A DNA stretch of 64,000 bases, taken from Sphingopyxis sp. MWB1 (GTDB lineage: Bacteria > Pseudomonadota > Alphaproteobacteria > Sphingomonadales > Sphingomonadaceae). Shown here in pieces: positions 17,837-26,994 of this stretch. The stretch's first letter is position 1. Every line of letters begins with the position of its first letter. The stretch covers positions 27,006-91,005 of the forward strand of contig NZ_JQFJ01000004.1 of the NCBI RefSeq assembly GCF_000763945.1, in the 5' to 3' direction. Position numbers and translations under genes: made by a program. The notes under the pieces were generated by a model, which saw nothing but the letters and a program-made list of their open reading frames with translations, was not told the origin of the DNA and ran no database searches.

Positions 17837-20833
17837 TTAGCGTGTTCCGCTGCTGGCCCCTGCGCCACCCGTCACACCGCGCGACGCCTGCGATGTGTGC
17901 CCGCCCTCTCCCTCGTCCAGCGTGGCGGCTTCGGCCAAAGTCATGCCGTGCGGCAGCAAGGCGAGCGACCATCGCCGGTCATCCCGCAGATATTGGCGCG
18001 CGAGCCGTTGAATGTCCGTCGCATCAATCGCGGCCATATCCGTCTGGATCGACAAGGCATTGGCTATGATGCGGGGATCGCGCGTGGCCCCTTCGAGCAG
18101 GAACATCCAATAGACATTGCCCGTGGCAGCCCGCGCGACCTGTTCCCGAATAGGCGTGAGATTGCGGGCTAATTCGTCCGCGCTTACGGGCCGCGCCACT
18201 AGGTCAGCGGCAATCGCATCGGCAATCTCGTAAAAACGCCCTATATCTCCGGGCGCAAGCAGACTGCCGACGAGCAAATAACCGCCATTCGACCCGAAAG
18301 CCGTCGGCCAATGGCTTTCGACCACGGGTCCATAAGAGGCTCCCTGTTCGGCGCGCAGACGATCGAACAGCCGATCATTGAAAATTGCGGCAAGCACCTC
18401 CATGGCCCGCGCGTCGCGTGGATCGTCAACCCCTGCTCCGGCAGGCCACGCCGTAAGCGCCGCGGCCTGCCCGCCGTCGCCGCGATGATAGGCGATCATG
18501 GGCTGCGAATTGGGTGTTGCAAAAGCGACATTGTGGCCGCTCGGCGGGGCGAGCGCAGGCCGCGGCGGCAAAGCTCCCAATGTTTCAGCCAATATCTTGC
18601 GATAATCCACCGATTGCAGGTCACCGAATATCTGGACCTCGACCGGGCCGCTTGCAAGGCGGGGTTCCCAGAATTTCCGAAAGCTGTCGGGAGTGAGCGC
18701 TTCCATCTCGGCACGTTCGGGCGGCGCCCAGCGGCGATCCCCGCCGGTCAACCAACCCTGCAAATGGCGTTCCAGCACGGCGTTGGGCGTTGCGTCATTA
18801 AGATCATAGCCGGTCAGGAAACCGATCCGCAGCCGTTCCACAGGGGCGGCATCCCATCGCGGATGCGAGAGTTTAGCCGCCATCAGCCGAAGCTGGTCGG
18901 CAACATCCGCTGTGCTGCTCTCCGCTGAAAGCTCAAAGGCATCGTCGTCAATGGCGAACACCAGCTGAAGCTGACGGCCATTGGTGATCTGATCGATCTC
19001 ATTCTGGCCCCACGGCCCTAATCCACTGGCTATCAAGGCATAATCGCCAGTCCACAGGAGATTGGGAGCATCGGCGGCCACGCTGCGCCGACCACTGCCA
19101 AAGCGCAGATTCACCCGAACCTTGCCCGGCTCCACCCGATTGTCCGATACAAGCGCGGTGACACCATTGGCAAATTCCAGCCGTTCAGCACCCAGCCCCG
19201 CGATGATCGACGCCTCAACCACCTTCCCAGCCGGCCCGGGCGAAGGAAGCTGCGAAAAATCGACGTCCGCCGCCGCCAGGCGTTCGTTGCGAATCTCAAT
19301 CGGGGCATTGAGCGCGGCTCGCAGCATCGCCTCTCCACCGGGCAAGGGTTCCGGCGTGGTCAGAATAGCGCGCGTCACCGGGGCATTGAAAATCGCACGA
19401 CTGACCTCCAGCATTTTTTCTGGCGTGGCAGCGAGGCGTATGTCCCGGAACAAGTCCACCTGTCCCTGGGGGCTGGTGACGACTTCATTTATGTCAACGG
19501 CCCGCACCAGGTCATCGGCCAATCGCGCGCCAGGTTCGTTACGGGCATTCTCCAATTCCTTGCGAAGAAAGGCCTCAATTTCATTCGCCTCCCGGTCAAT
19601 ATCGGCCTGAGAGGGCGGCGTTTCTATGGCATCGGCGATCACACCGCGCACATCGGCCAGTGCCTCGCGCCAGTCGCCTAGGGGAACGATCTGGGCCAGG
19701 GTTATATCGGCGCTTCGGCTGAGATATTCCTGGGTTATGCTCGCAACCAAATAGCTGCCACCCGTGCGCGCCCTGTTTTCCAGACGGCGATTGATGAGGG
19801 CCTGAGCAAGATATTCGAGATAAAGCCTCTGGGTATTTGCGATGGTGTCCACCCTTTTCTTCCAGGGACGGATCTTGGCCAGTGCCAGCGTGGCGGGCTG
19901 GCCGGGCTCGACCACCAGCTTTGCAACCGGCGCGTCGGGCACGGGCGCGCCAAAATCTGGCGTGGGCGCTGGCGCGCCTTCGCCGCGCCAACCGCCATAA
20001 TGTTTGGCAATCAGCTGCGCGAACTCCTGCGGATCGCCGTCCCCGACCACGACGATCAACGCACGCTCCGGCCGATACCAGCGCCGATGAAAAGCCCCGA
20101 CACTGGTCGCATCGGCGCTTGCCAGCGATGCGCTGGTTCCTATCGGGGATCGATCACCCAAAAGCTGCCCTGCAAAAAAATGAGCGTTCGTTGCATCAGC
20201 AATGCGCTTTTGAGGGCCACTCGATTCGCGCAATTCGGCAAGAACTACCGCCCGCTCCGCCGTCACGGCTTGCGGCGTGATACGCGGCTCCTTGATCATG
20301 CCCGCGAGCAATTTCATGCTGTCATCGAGCGAAGCGGCAGTGACGCTGGGCAGATCAAGCTGATAGACAGTTTGGGTCGGCGTCGTCTGGGCATTGGAGT
20401 CGCTGCCAAAGCTGACCCCGAAGCGCTGCCAGATGCGCTTGGCCTCCCCGTCCGGGATATGAACCGAGCTGCGGAAGCTCAGATGTTCGAGAAGATGGGC
20501 ATAGCCCCGTTCATTCTCCTTTTCGAAAAGCGAGCCGACATCCATTCGCACCCGGATCGACACCTGCCCTGGCGGCACCCCATTGTTGCGGACAGCATAG
20601 CGCACGCCGTTGGGCAGCGTCCCGAAATGCCACGCTGGGTCGCGCGGGATATCGGACCCGCGATAGAGCCAGTCGGACGTGGCGCTATCTGCCGCTGCGG
20701 CGACACGCGGCTCGCGCGCTGAGGCCGACGCAGGCAAGAGCAGCCCAAGGGCTGTGACCAACGCTAATATCACGGCCGAGAGAGCGATAGGCGAGGCTGG
20801 CTTGGTAGAGCCGGGCGCGATCAAATGATTCAT
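17837..20833 (-). CDS. M16-family zinc metalloprotease, secreted
   Basis: About 998 residues, two fused M16 (insulinase/pitrilysin) halves. A signal peptide occupies the first 40 residues (ALSAVILALVTAL then LLLPASASA). The inverted zinc motif HLLEH is at about residues 113-117, with a downstream glutamate in ELRESSG; the second half lacks an HxxEH and is the usual inactive half. It probably degrades peptides in the periplasm or cell envelope. ATG 20833 is preferred to the GTG one codon earlier. It is convergent with the antiporter and divergent from the amidase gene, with an 86-base promoter region between the latter two. Confidence 0.9.
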   Translation of the reverse strand: MNHLIAPGSTKPASPIALSAVILALVTALGLLLPASASAREPRVAAAADSATSDWLYRGSDIPRDPAWHFGTLPNGVRYAVRNNGVPPGQVSIRVRMDVGSLFEKENERGYAHLLEHLSFRSSVHIPDGEAKRIWQRFGVSFGSDSNAQTTPTQTVYQLDLPSVTAASLDDSMKLLAGMIKEPRITPQAVTAERAVVLAELRESSGPQKRIADATNAHFFAGQLLGDRSPIGTSASLASADATSVGAFHRRWYRPERALIVVVGDGDPQEFAQLIAKHYGGWRGEGAPAPTPDFGAPVPDAPVAKLVVEPGQPATLALAKIRPWKKRVDTIANTQRLYLEYLAQALINRRLENRARTGGSYLVASITQEYLSRSADITLAQIVPLGDWREALADVRGVIADAIETPPSQADIDREANEIEAFLRKELENARNEPGARLADDLVRAVDINEVVTSPQGQVDLFRDIRLAATPEKMLEVSRAIFNAPVTRAILTTPEPLPGGEAMLRAALNAPIEIRNERLAAADVDFSQLPSPGPAGKVVEASIIAGLGAERLEFANGVTALVSDNRVEPGKVRVNLRFGSGRRSVAADAPNLLWTGDYALIASGLGPWGQNEIDQITNGRQLQLVFAIDDDAFELSAESSTADVADQLRLMAAKLSHPRWDAAPVERLRIGFLTGYDLNDATPNAVLERHLQGWLTGGDRRWAPPERAEMEALTPDSFRKFWEPRLASGPVEVQIFGDLQSVDYRKILAETLGALPPRPALAPPSGHNVAFATPNSQPMIAYHRGDGGQAAALTAWPAGAGVDDPRDARAMEVLAAIFNDRLFDRLRAEQGASYGPVVESHWPTAFGSNGGYLLVGSLLAPGDIGRFYEIADAIAADLVARPVSADELARNLTPIREQVARAATGNVYWMFLLEGATRDPRIIANALSIQTDMAAIDATDIQRLARQYLRDDRRWSLALLPHGMTLAEAATLDEGEGGHTSQASRGVTGGAGASSGTR

Positions 20834-20919
20834 CACCTGTCCTTATCGCGATCCAAGCTTGCTGACCACTGAACTGCACCGCCCTTGAGGCTTTGCATAA
20901 CCCGGTATAGCGAGGGGTC

Positions 20920-21786
20920 ATGACCACAGCGCAGAAAAGAAGCGACGTGCCACATGCGGCGCTGATTCAAATGACGAGCGGAATCGACCCCCAGCGCAAT
21001 CTGGCGACAATTGAGGAAGCCTTGGGCGAAGCCGCGGCCCAAGGTGCCGCTATGGCCTTCTTGCCCGAAATGTCGGTTCTGCTCGACCGGGATCGCGAAC
21101 GATCAAGCCACCATATCAGCTTGGAAAGCGGCGAAGCTTGGCTCCGCGCCATGCAAGATTTTGCCCGTCGCCATGGCATATGGCTACATACTGGATCAAA
21201 GCCGCTCCTTGCCTCCGACGGAAGGCGGCGCCTCAACCGCAGCCATGTCATCGCCGCCGACGGCAGCCTCCGTGCGCATTATGATAAGATCCATATGTTC
21301 GATGTCGATCTGCCGACGGGCGAAAAATGGGTCGAATCGGCTGCGTTTCTGGGAGGGGAACAGATTTGCGTGGTCGACACGCCGCTGGGTCGGCTGGGCC
21401 TGAGCATCTGTTTCGATGTGCGCTTTCCCGAATTATATCGCCGCCTGGTGGAAGAGGGTGCTGAGTTGCTGGCGGTTCCCGCCGCCTTCACTGTCCCCAC
21501 CGGAGAAGCGCATTGGCATATTCTGCTCCGCGCCCGCGCCATCGAGACGGGCTGCCATATCCTCGCCACGGCGCAGGAGGGGCAGCATGAGGATGGCCGC
21601 GCCACCTATGGACATAGCATCGCTATAAATCCTTGGGGAAGCATACTCATGGAAATCGAAGGTGGAGAAAGCGATGAGAAAGATTATCGCTTGGCGCTTG
21701 TTCCAATCGACCCCGTTGCCACCAAGAAAGCGCGCACCGCCATTCCGCTAAGTCGCTCTCGCGCTGCTCGAAACATCACGCTTTGA
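20920..21786 (+). CDS. Carbon-nitrogen hydrolase (nitrilase superfamily, Nit-like amidase)
   Basis: 288 residues with the full Glu-Lys-Cys triad: E50 in FLPEMSVL, K123 in HYDKIHMFDVD, and C164 in GLSICFDVRFPELYR. The HMFDVD and ICFDVRFPE segments place it near Nit1/Nit2, enzymes that hydrolyse deaminated glutathione or alpha-ketoglutaramate in the cytosol (metabolite repair). The exact substrate is inferred only by resemblance. Length fits the family. A terminator hairpin lies just after the stop. Confidence 0.9.
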   Translation: MTTAQKRSDVPHAALIQMTSGIDPQRNLATIEEALGEAAAQGAAMAFLPEMSVLLDRDRERSSHHISLESGEAWLRAMQDFARRHGIWLHTGSKPLLASDGRRRLNRSHVIAADGSLRAHYDKIHMFDVDLPTGEKWVESAAFLGGEQICVVDTPLGRLGLSICFDVRFPELYRRLVEEGAELLAVPAAFTVPTGEAHWHILLRARAIETGCHILATAQEGQHEDGRATYGHSIAINPWGSILMEIEGGESDEKDYRLALVPIDPVATKKARTAIPLSRSRAARNITL

Positions 21787-21797
21787 CCAAAAGAAAA

Positions 21798-21820
21798 GGG
21801 CCCCGGAATATCCGGAGCCC
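21798..21820 (-). terminator. Terminator between convergent genes
   Basis: A 10-bp stem with one mismatch (21798-21807 with 21811-21820, loop ATA). Read on the minus strand it is followed by CCTTTTCTTTT, so it mainly ends the small gene at 21848-22075; on the plus strand it also sits 11 bases after the amidase stop. Confidence 0.75.
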
Positions 21821-21847
21821 TTCTCTAAACTATCAATCGACAGCCTA

Positions 21848-22075
21848 TTAGGGGCTGGTCGGATTGTCGTCGTCGTTGTCCGAAGCAATCACGATACCGC
21901 CGATGATGGCAGCAAGCGCGAGAACTGCAACGATCCAACCCGAACCACCGGCCAGTTCGCTCTGACCGTCAACGGTCGAAACCGAAGGCGTAGCATCGGC
22001 TGCCGATGCTGCAACCGGAGCTGCAATCATCGAGGTTGCCGCGAGAGTGATCGCGGCCTTCTTCAGCAGGTTCAT
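21848..22075 (-). CDS. Small secreted or membrane protein, unknown function
   Basis: 75 residues from ATG 22075, which has GGAGA five bases upstream; a second ATG lies one codon earlier. A signal peptide (MNLLKKAAITLAATSMIAAP, cleavage after VAASAA about residue 25) is followed by a short linker, one strongly hydrophobic helix (WIVAVLALAAIIGGIVIA) and an acidic tail (SDNDDDNPTSP). Similar two-segment short proteins are common in sphingomonads, but no function is known to me. It has its own terminator, so it is a monocistronic gene. Confidence 0.75.
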   Translation of the reverse strand: MNLLKKAAITLAATSMIAAPVAASAADATPSVSTVDGQSELAGGSGWIVAVLALAAIIGGIVIASDNDDDNPTSP

Positions 22076-22250
22076 CATATTCTCCGTCCACTGGATAGCT
22101 ATCTTCGAATCACACCAGAAATTTTCCCCGGTCTGCTTCTGCATCGCCTGTTTAGGCATCGCCACACCCAAATGCAACGATGATTTGCCCTAGACCAGCA
22201 ATTCTTATCAAAAGGCTAAGTATCGTTAAAGTTGCAACGAACCGGGTTTT

Positions 22251-23051
22251 TTATCGGCGCCGAACGCTCTCCAATGGCTCGCTCGTCACCGGATAGCCAA
22301 GATGATCGGGAATATGCAGCCGCTCTTGCCCGTCCTTAATTTCAACCCAAGGCGTGATGACTTCGATGGGATATTGCGCTGAATGCACGCAAAACTGCTG
22401 AAAATCCGGCACATGGGCGAGACGTTCGAGATTGCGGCGCGTCGGAAAGATGACGGACACCTCGCCCTTGTCGGCCATGGTGAGCGCCGACTGGGCGCTT
22501 GCCCAGAAAATATCGCTATGTTCGGCCTCTTCGACGGTCAATTCATGTTGGTGCTGGGGAGCGCGAACCGCGTAGAAGCGGGTGTCGAAACTGCGCGCCT
22601 TTTTGAAATCGGGACACCAGCGCGCAAAGGGAATGAGCGAATCCAGCGCGAGCCGTGCGGAACAGCTTTCGAGAATCGTGGACAATAAGGTGCCACCGAG
22701 AAGGGCCTTGCGAACCTCGGTGCGCGCCGCGTCTCCGAGATGGGGCCAGCCTATCGGCAGGCCGGTTTCTTCCATTGTCTCTCGCAAGGCGGCGACGCGC
22801 GCCGCACCGTCAGGGTCGCCTTCGGCAAAGCCATGGCGCGAGGCGACCAGATAGTCATCGGGATCGACGCGGCCGCCCGGAAAGACCACGGCGCCCGGAG
22901 CAAAGGACATGGTCTGGGCGCGCTTTACCATCAATATTTCGTCAGGCCCGCCATCCGCCGCGGGGCGCATGATCACAAGGGTCGCGGCCGGCACGGCGCC
23001 TTCGGGAAGCTCGGAAGAAGGGGATGAGGAAGAAGACACCGAATTGTTCAT
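22251..23051 (-). CDS. NUDIX hydrolase
   Basis: 266 residues. After a serine-rich N-terminus, the Nudix fold begins with ATLVIMRPAADGGPDEILMVKRAQTMSFAPGAVVFPGGRVDP, and the Nudix box is completed by RETMEETGL near residue 90, with all metal-binding glutamates. The size and the FPGGRVDP...E pattern resemble the NUDT7/NUDT19-like CoA-diphosphatase group. It cleaves a nucleoside diphosphate linked to another moiety; CoA esters are a likely but unproven substrate. It is divergent from the DUF4126 gene. Confidence 0.85.
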   Translation of the reverse strand: MNNSVSSSSSPSSELPEGAVPAATLVIMRPAADGGPDEILMVKRAQTMSFAPGAVVFPGGRVDPDDYLVASRHGFAEGDPDGAARVAALRETMEETGLPIGWPHLGDAARTEVRKALLGGTLLSTILESCSARLALDSLIPFARWCPDFKKARSFDTRFYAVRAPQHQHELTVEEAEHSDIFWASAQSALTMADKGEVSVIFPTRRNLERLAHVPDFQQFCVHSAQYPIEVITPWVEIKDGQERLHIPDHLGYPVTSEPLESVRRR

Positions 23052-23154
23052 TTGAATATTGGAATAGCATAAGAAAAGCCGTTGTCATCCCGACCTTGCA
23101 GTTTCGCCCCGCAAGTTCCAAAGTGACACCGCTGCACAGAGCGGGAGCGAGCCC

Positions 23155-23775
23155 ATGGGAATCGCGGAGATTTTGGGAGTTGCGGGCAGTTTGAGCCTTT
23201 TGGCTGGCTGGCGATTATATTTGACTATATTTGCAACCGGCGTCGCGATGCACTTCGGCTGGCTGCCGCTGCCCGATCATTTGCAATCGCTGCAAATATT
23301 GGCAAACCCCTGGATTATTGCCGTGGCTGCCGCGGGCACGACCGCCGAGTTTCTGGCCGACAAGATCGCATGGGTCGATACGGCATGGGATTCGATCCAT
23401 AGCCTGATCCGCCCTCTTGGCGGGGCGCTTCTGGCGCTGGCGCTGGTCGATGCGTCCGATCCCGTCTGGCAGGTTGTTGTGTTTCTGCTGGGCGGTGGCG
23501 GCGCCCTGCTGAGCCATGGAGCCAAGGCGATGACGCGCACGGCGGTCAATATGAGCCCCGAGCCCTATAGCAATGCCGCTGTTTCAACAGGCGAAGATGT
23601 GGCGACCGGTGGTTTGCTGGCTTTGGCCATCGCCTTTCCGCCGCTGGCCATTCTGATTGCCATTTTTCTGATGGCGGCGGCGGTTGCGGTGCTGTGGACG
23701 TTGCAAAAGGTGCTGCGCAACGTGAAGGCGAGCCTGAAAGGCCTGGTCCCTGCGCGGACCGATTCCCCCGTGTAA
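23155..23775 (+). CDS. DUF4126 family membrane protein
   Basis: 206 residues with about five hydrophobic helices. Family features are the N-terminal GVAGSLSLLAGWRLYLTIFATG, the WVDTAWDSIHSLIRPLGGALLAL segment, GAKAMTRTAVNMSPEP, and a terminal basic tail (KVLRNVKASLKG). DUF4126 proteins are inner-membrane proteins without an assigned role. The likely start is the ATG at 23155, preceded by GGGAGCGAG. It stands alone between a NUDIX gene and the autotransporter. Confidence 0.85.
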   Translation: MGIAEILGVAGSLSLLAGWRLYLTIFATGVAMHFGWLPLPDHLQSLQILANPWIIAVAAAGTTAEFLADKIAWVDTAWDSIHSLIRPLGGALLALALVDASDPVWQVVVFLLGGGGALLSHGAKAMTRTAVNMSPEPYSNAAVSTGEDVATGGLLALAIAFPPLAILIAIFLMAAAVAVLWTLQKVLRNVKASLKGLVPARTDSPV

Positions 23776-23847
23776 AATTAGTATTTTAGCAATAGATGAC
23801 CCTTAAGTTTCCGTGGGGACCGAAATTGCCGCCAGGGAGCGAGGCTT

Positions 23848-26800
23848 ATGCCGCTTATATCCGTTGCGCCTATTCTTTCCTCTGAACCCGTTATCAAAAG
23901 TTACGCCGCACGCGGTTCAAAGCGATTGCTTCTCGCCGGCGTTGCGGGCCTTGCCGTTGGATATGCAATTCCTGCTCAGGCCGCCTGCGACTTTACCCCG
24001 ACAATTGGCGACGACAGCTATGTTTGCGATAGCGGAACCTCCGTTGGCGGGCTGGAAGATTTGCAGGGTAGCAACAGCCTGACCTTTCCGGCGAATGGCA
24101 CCGGCATTCTGGATGGCAATGTGCGCTTTGGCGGCGGGAATGACCGGATCATCATGCGGTCGGGCCGGGTACAGGGAAATATCGATCAGGGTCATGGCGC
24201 CAATATTCTGGAGCTAAGCGGCGGGACGATTACCGGCAATATCAGCCAGGGAAATGGCGCGGATCGCTTCGAAATATCGGGCGGAACGGTCAGCGGCGGC
24301 ATATGGCAAGGCCATGGCACCAATGCTTTCATGATGACCGGCGGCTCCGTCAGCGGCGATATTGGCCAGGGCGATGGCGACGACCGATTTGAAATCACCG
24401 ACGGCACCATTGGCGGCAATGTTCAGCAAGGCGACGGGCTCGATCATTTCGAGATGAGCGGCGGCGTGATCCAGTCGCTCAATCAAGGCGGCGACCTCGA
24501 CACTTTTGTCATGACCGGCGGCCGGATTATCGACGCCTTTGACGATGGCGACCATGCCATCATGACCGGGGGCCGCATCGGCCGCGTCAATCTGAAGCTG
24601 GCGGACAATGTCTTCGACATGTCGGGCGGCACGATCGACCGCAATCTGGTCGCAGGCTTTGGCAATGACACCATCATCCTGTCCGCCGGCACCATCGGCG
24701 GGAACATCAGCGTGTCGGGCGGCACCGACAGCGTGACCATCACCGGCGGATCGGTCGGCGGTGAGGTTCGCATGAGTGTGGGCGAGGATATTTTCGTCTG
24801 GGACAGCGGCGGCATCGTTCACGGCATGATCGACATGGGGGGCGATGATGACGTCGCGACCCTCACCAACCTGACCGCCGCCCATATGGGCAACACGCCT
24901 GAAATCAGCGGCGGTACGGGCAATGACCGGATCGACCTGTCCAATATCACCGCCAACCGCGTCTCGCGCTTTACCGGGTGGGAGACGGTCAACGTCACCA
25001 ACGACAGCGAGCTGACCTTTGATTCCTTCCTGACCCTCGGCGACGCCGGGACGGGGACGGGACAGATGATGGTGGACGCCACCAGCAGCCTGTTTGGCGG
25101 CGGCCAGAATGGCGGCATCATGCCCTTTACCGCCGGACAGCGCGCGCGGCTGGTCAATGCCGGCCGCATCGACCTGACCAATGGCGGGGGTAATGCCGGC
25201 GACAGTTTCACCATATTCGGCGATTATGTCGGTCAGGGCGGAATGCTGTTGCTCAACACCGTGTTGGGTGACGACAGCTCGGCGTCGGACAAGCTGGTCA
25301 TCGACGGCGGCAGCGCGTCGGGAACGACGGGCGTCAGCATTCTGAACGCGGGCGGAAGGGGCGCGGCGACCATCGCCGACGGCATCATGATCGTCCAGGC
25401 GCTTAACGGCGCGACGACGAGCAGCGGCGCCTTTGCGCTCAACCACCGTGTTGCGGTGGGCGCGTTCGAATATCTGCTGTTCCGCGGCGGCCTGTCAAAC
25501 GGCAGCGAGAATAGCTGGTATCTGCGCTCCACCATCGTCAATCCGCCCGCGCCGCCGGCACCGCCGCCCAATCAGCCGCCGCCGCCACCCCCTCCCCCGC
25601 CGCCGCAGCCCGCGCCGGCGCCGTCGCCCATTCAGCCCCCTCCGCCGCCGCCCCCGCCACCGGTAGCGCCGGAACCCCCGGCTCCGCCTCCACCGCCCGC
25701 GCCGCCACCACCGCCGCCGCCGCCCGAACCGACGCCGGAAAATCCCGACCCCGTCGATCCGGAACCGCCGGTGGTCATCACCGATCCGCCGCCTCCACCG
25801 GCACCCCCGCCGCCGCCCGCGCCGGAGCCTTCGCCGCCGCCGCCGCCGCCCGAGCCGCCGACGCAGCCGGCACCGGTTCCCGCGCCGCCGCCGGAACCCG
25901 AGCCCGGTCCCGATCCGGAGCCCGCGCCGCCGCCGCCCCCGCCGCCCACGTCCAAGGCGACGGTCGACACCGCCGAAGTGGTGCCGCTCTATCGCCCCGA
26001 AGTGGCCGCCTTTGTCGTGTCGGCCCCCGTTCTGCGGCATTTGTCGGACCTTTCGATCCGCAGTTTCCACACGCGCCGCGGCGGTCAGCCGCTGCTGCGC
26101 GGTGGCAGTGTCCTGCCCGCCACCTGGGGCCGCGTTTTTGCCGAGGACAGCGAACTGAAATGGAAAGGCGACGTCGCCCCATCCTTTGACGGCGATGTCT
26201 CCGGATTTCAAATTGGTCAGGATCTGGCCAATCTGGGTCCCGAGGACGGCGCCAATATCCGCCTGGGCGTATTTTACAGCCAGGTGGACGGCGACGGCAC
26301 CACACGCGGTCGCTCGCTCGGATGGAATGACCTGACCGTCGGTCAGATCGATGCTCATGCCAAAAATCTGGCTGGATATATCACCGTCGTCGGCGAACCC
26401 GGCTGGTATGTCGATGCCGTCGTCATGCATAGCTGGTTCGATGGGAAAACCGTTGCCGCCAGCGGCATGGGGCTCGATATCGATGGCAAGGGGCTGTCCG
26501 CCTCTTTCGAGACCGGCTATCCGCTCGCCCTCTCAAGCCGCTGGACGCTCGAGCCGCAAGCGCAGGTCGTCTGGCATCGTATCCGCCTCGACGATGGTGA
26601 AGATGCTTTCTCGACCGTCGATTATGGGACGGCGAAGTCGCTGACCGGCCGGTTGGGATTGCGCCTGCAGGGCGATTCGGGCGGCGAAGGATCGCGTCTG
26701 CGCCCCTATCTCCACGCCAATCTGATCCACAATCTGTCGGGTAGCCAGACCACCTGGTTCGACACCGATCCCATTCGCACCGAATTCGACGGCACCCAGG

Positions 26801-26934
26801 CCGAAGTCGGCGTCGGTTTCCTTGCGACATTTGGCGCCGTCGCGCTGCATGCCAAGGGCGATTATGGTTTTGAGGTCAAGGGGCCGCGCAATCGCCGCAT
26901 GGGCGGCACGGTGGGTCTGACGATCCGCTGGTAA
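23848..26934 (+). CDS. Autotransporter with 20-residue repeats and long proline-rich linker
   Basis: 1028 residues. An extended signal peptide ends near residue 46 (LLLAGVAGLAVGYAIPAQAA). Residues about 85-340 form roughly twelve 20-residue repeats of the pattern GNI.QG.G...FEISGGTVSG, which should fold as a right-handed beta-helix passenger. A more variable passenger part (340-560) is followed by about 140 residues of Pro/Ala/Glu (565-705) and a C-terminal autotransporter barrel (about 750-1028) ending in an aromatic residue (LTIRW). It is probably secreted through, or displayed on, the outer membrane. Only two cysteines, near the N-terminus, are seen. The ligand is unknown. Confidence 0.88.
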   Translation: MPLISVAPILSSEPVIKSYAARGSKRLLLAGVAGLAVGYAIPAQAACDFTPTIGDDSYVCDSGTSVGGLEDLQGSNSLTFPANGTGILDGNVRFGGGNDRIIMRSGRVQGNIDQGHGANILELSGGTITGNISQGNGADRFEISGGTVSGGIWQGHGTNAFMMTGGSVSGDIGQGDGDDRFEITDGTIGGNVQQGDGLDHFEMSGGVIQSLNQGGDLDTFVMTGGRIIDAFDDGDHAIMTGGRIGRVNLKLADNVFDMSGGTIDRNLVAGFGNDTIILSAGTIGGNISVSGGTDSVTITGGSVGGEVRMSVGEDIFVWDSGGIVHGMIDMGGDDDVATLTNLTAAHMGNTPEISGGTGNDRIDLSNITANRVSRFTGWETVNVTNDSELTFDSFLTLGDAGTGTGQMMVDATSSLFGGGQNGGIMPFTAGQRARLVNAGRIDLTNGGGNAGDSFTIFGDYVGQGGMLLLNTVLGDDSSASDKLVIDGGSASGTTGVSILNAGGRGAATIADGIMIVQALNGATTSSGAFALNHRVAVGAFEYLLFRGGLSNGSENSWYLRSTIVNPPAPPAPPPNQPPPPPPPPPPQPAPAPSPIQPPPPPPPPPVAPEPPAPPPPPAPPPPPPPPEPTPENPDPVDPEPPVVITDPPPPPAPPPPPAPEPSPPPPPPEPPTQPAPVPAPPPEPEPGPDPEPAPPPPPPPTSKATVDTAEVVPLYRPEVAAFVVSAPVLRHLSDLSIRSFHTRRGGQPLLRGGSVLPATWGRVFAEDSELKWKGDVAPSFDGDVSGFQIGQDLANLGPEDGANIRLGVFYSQVDGDGTTRGRSLGWNDLTVGQIDAHAKNLAGYITVVGEPGWYVDAVVMHSWFDGKTVAASGMGLDIDGKGLSASFETGYPLALSSRWTLEPQAQVVWHRIRLDDGEDAFSTVDYGTAKSLTGRLGLRLQGDSGGEGSRLRPYLHANLIHNLSGSQTTWFDTDPIRTEFDGTQAEVGVGFLATFGAVALHAKGDYGFEVKGPRNRRMGGTVGLTIRW

Positions 26935-26957
26935 GCGACCAAGGGCCTGATATCCGG

Positions 26958-26987
26958 TGGCCGCGCCCCTTTGCGGGGGTGCGGCCA
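26958..26987. terminator. Terminator between autotransporter and oxidoreductase genes
   Basis: Two 12-base arms (26958-26969 and 26976-26987, TGGCCGCGCCCC and GGGGTGCGGCCA) form a GC-rich stem with one irregular position, between two convergent genes. There is no long T-run in either direction, so efficiency is uncertain. Confidence 0.6.
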
Positions 26988-26994
26988 TCGGCAT

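Noticed and set aside
24100..24850. Regular DNA repeats that might be taken for a CRISPR array
   Set aside because: The period is about 60 bases with diverged units, in frame, encoding the 20-residue protein repeats; there are no identical repeats with unique spacers and no cas genes.
24214..26430. Long minus-strand frames opposite the autotransporter, one very Arg/Gly-rich
   Set aside because: They are the complement of the repeats and proline codons (CCG/GGC), not real proteins.
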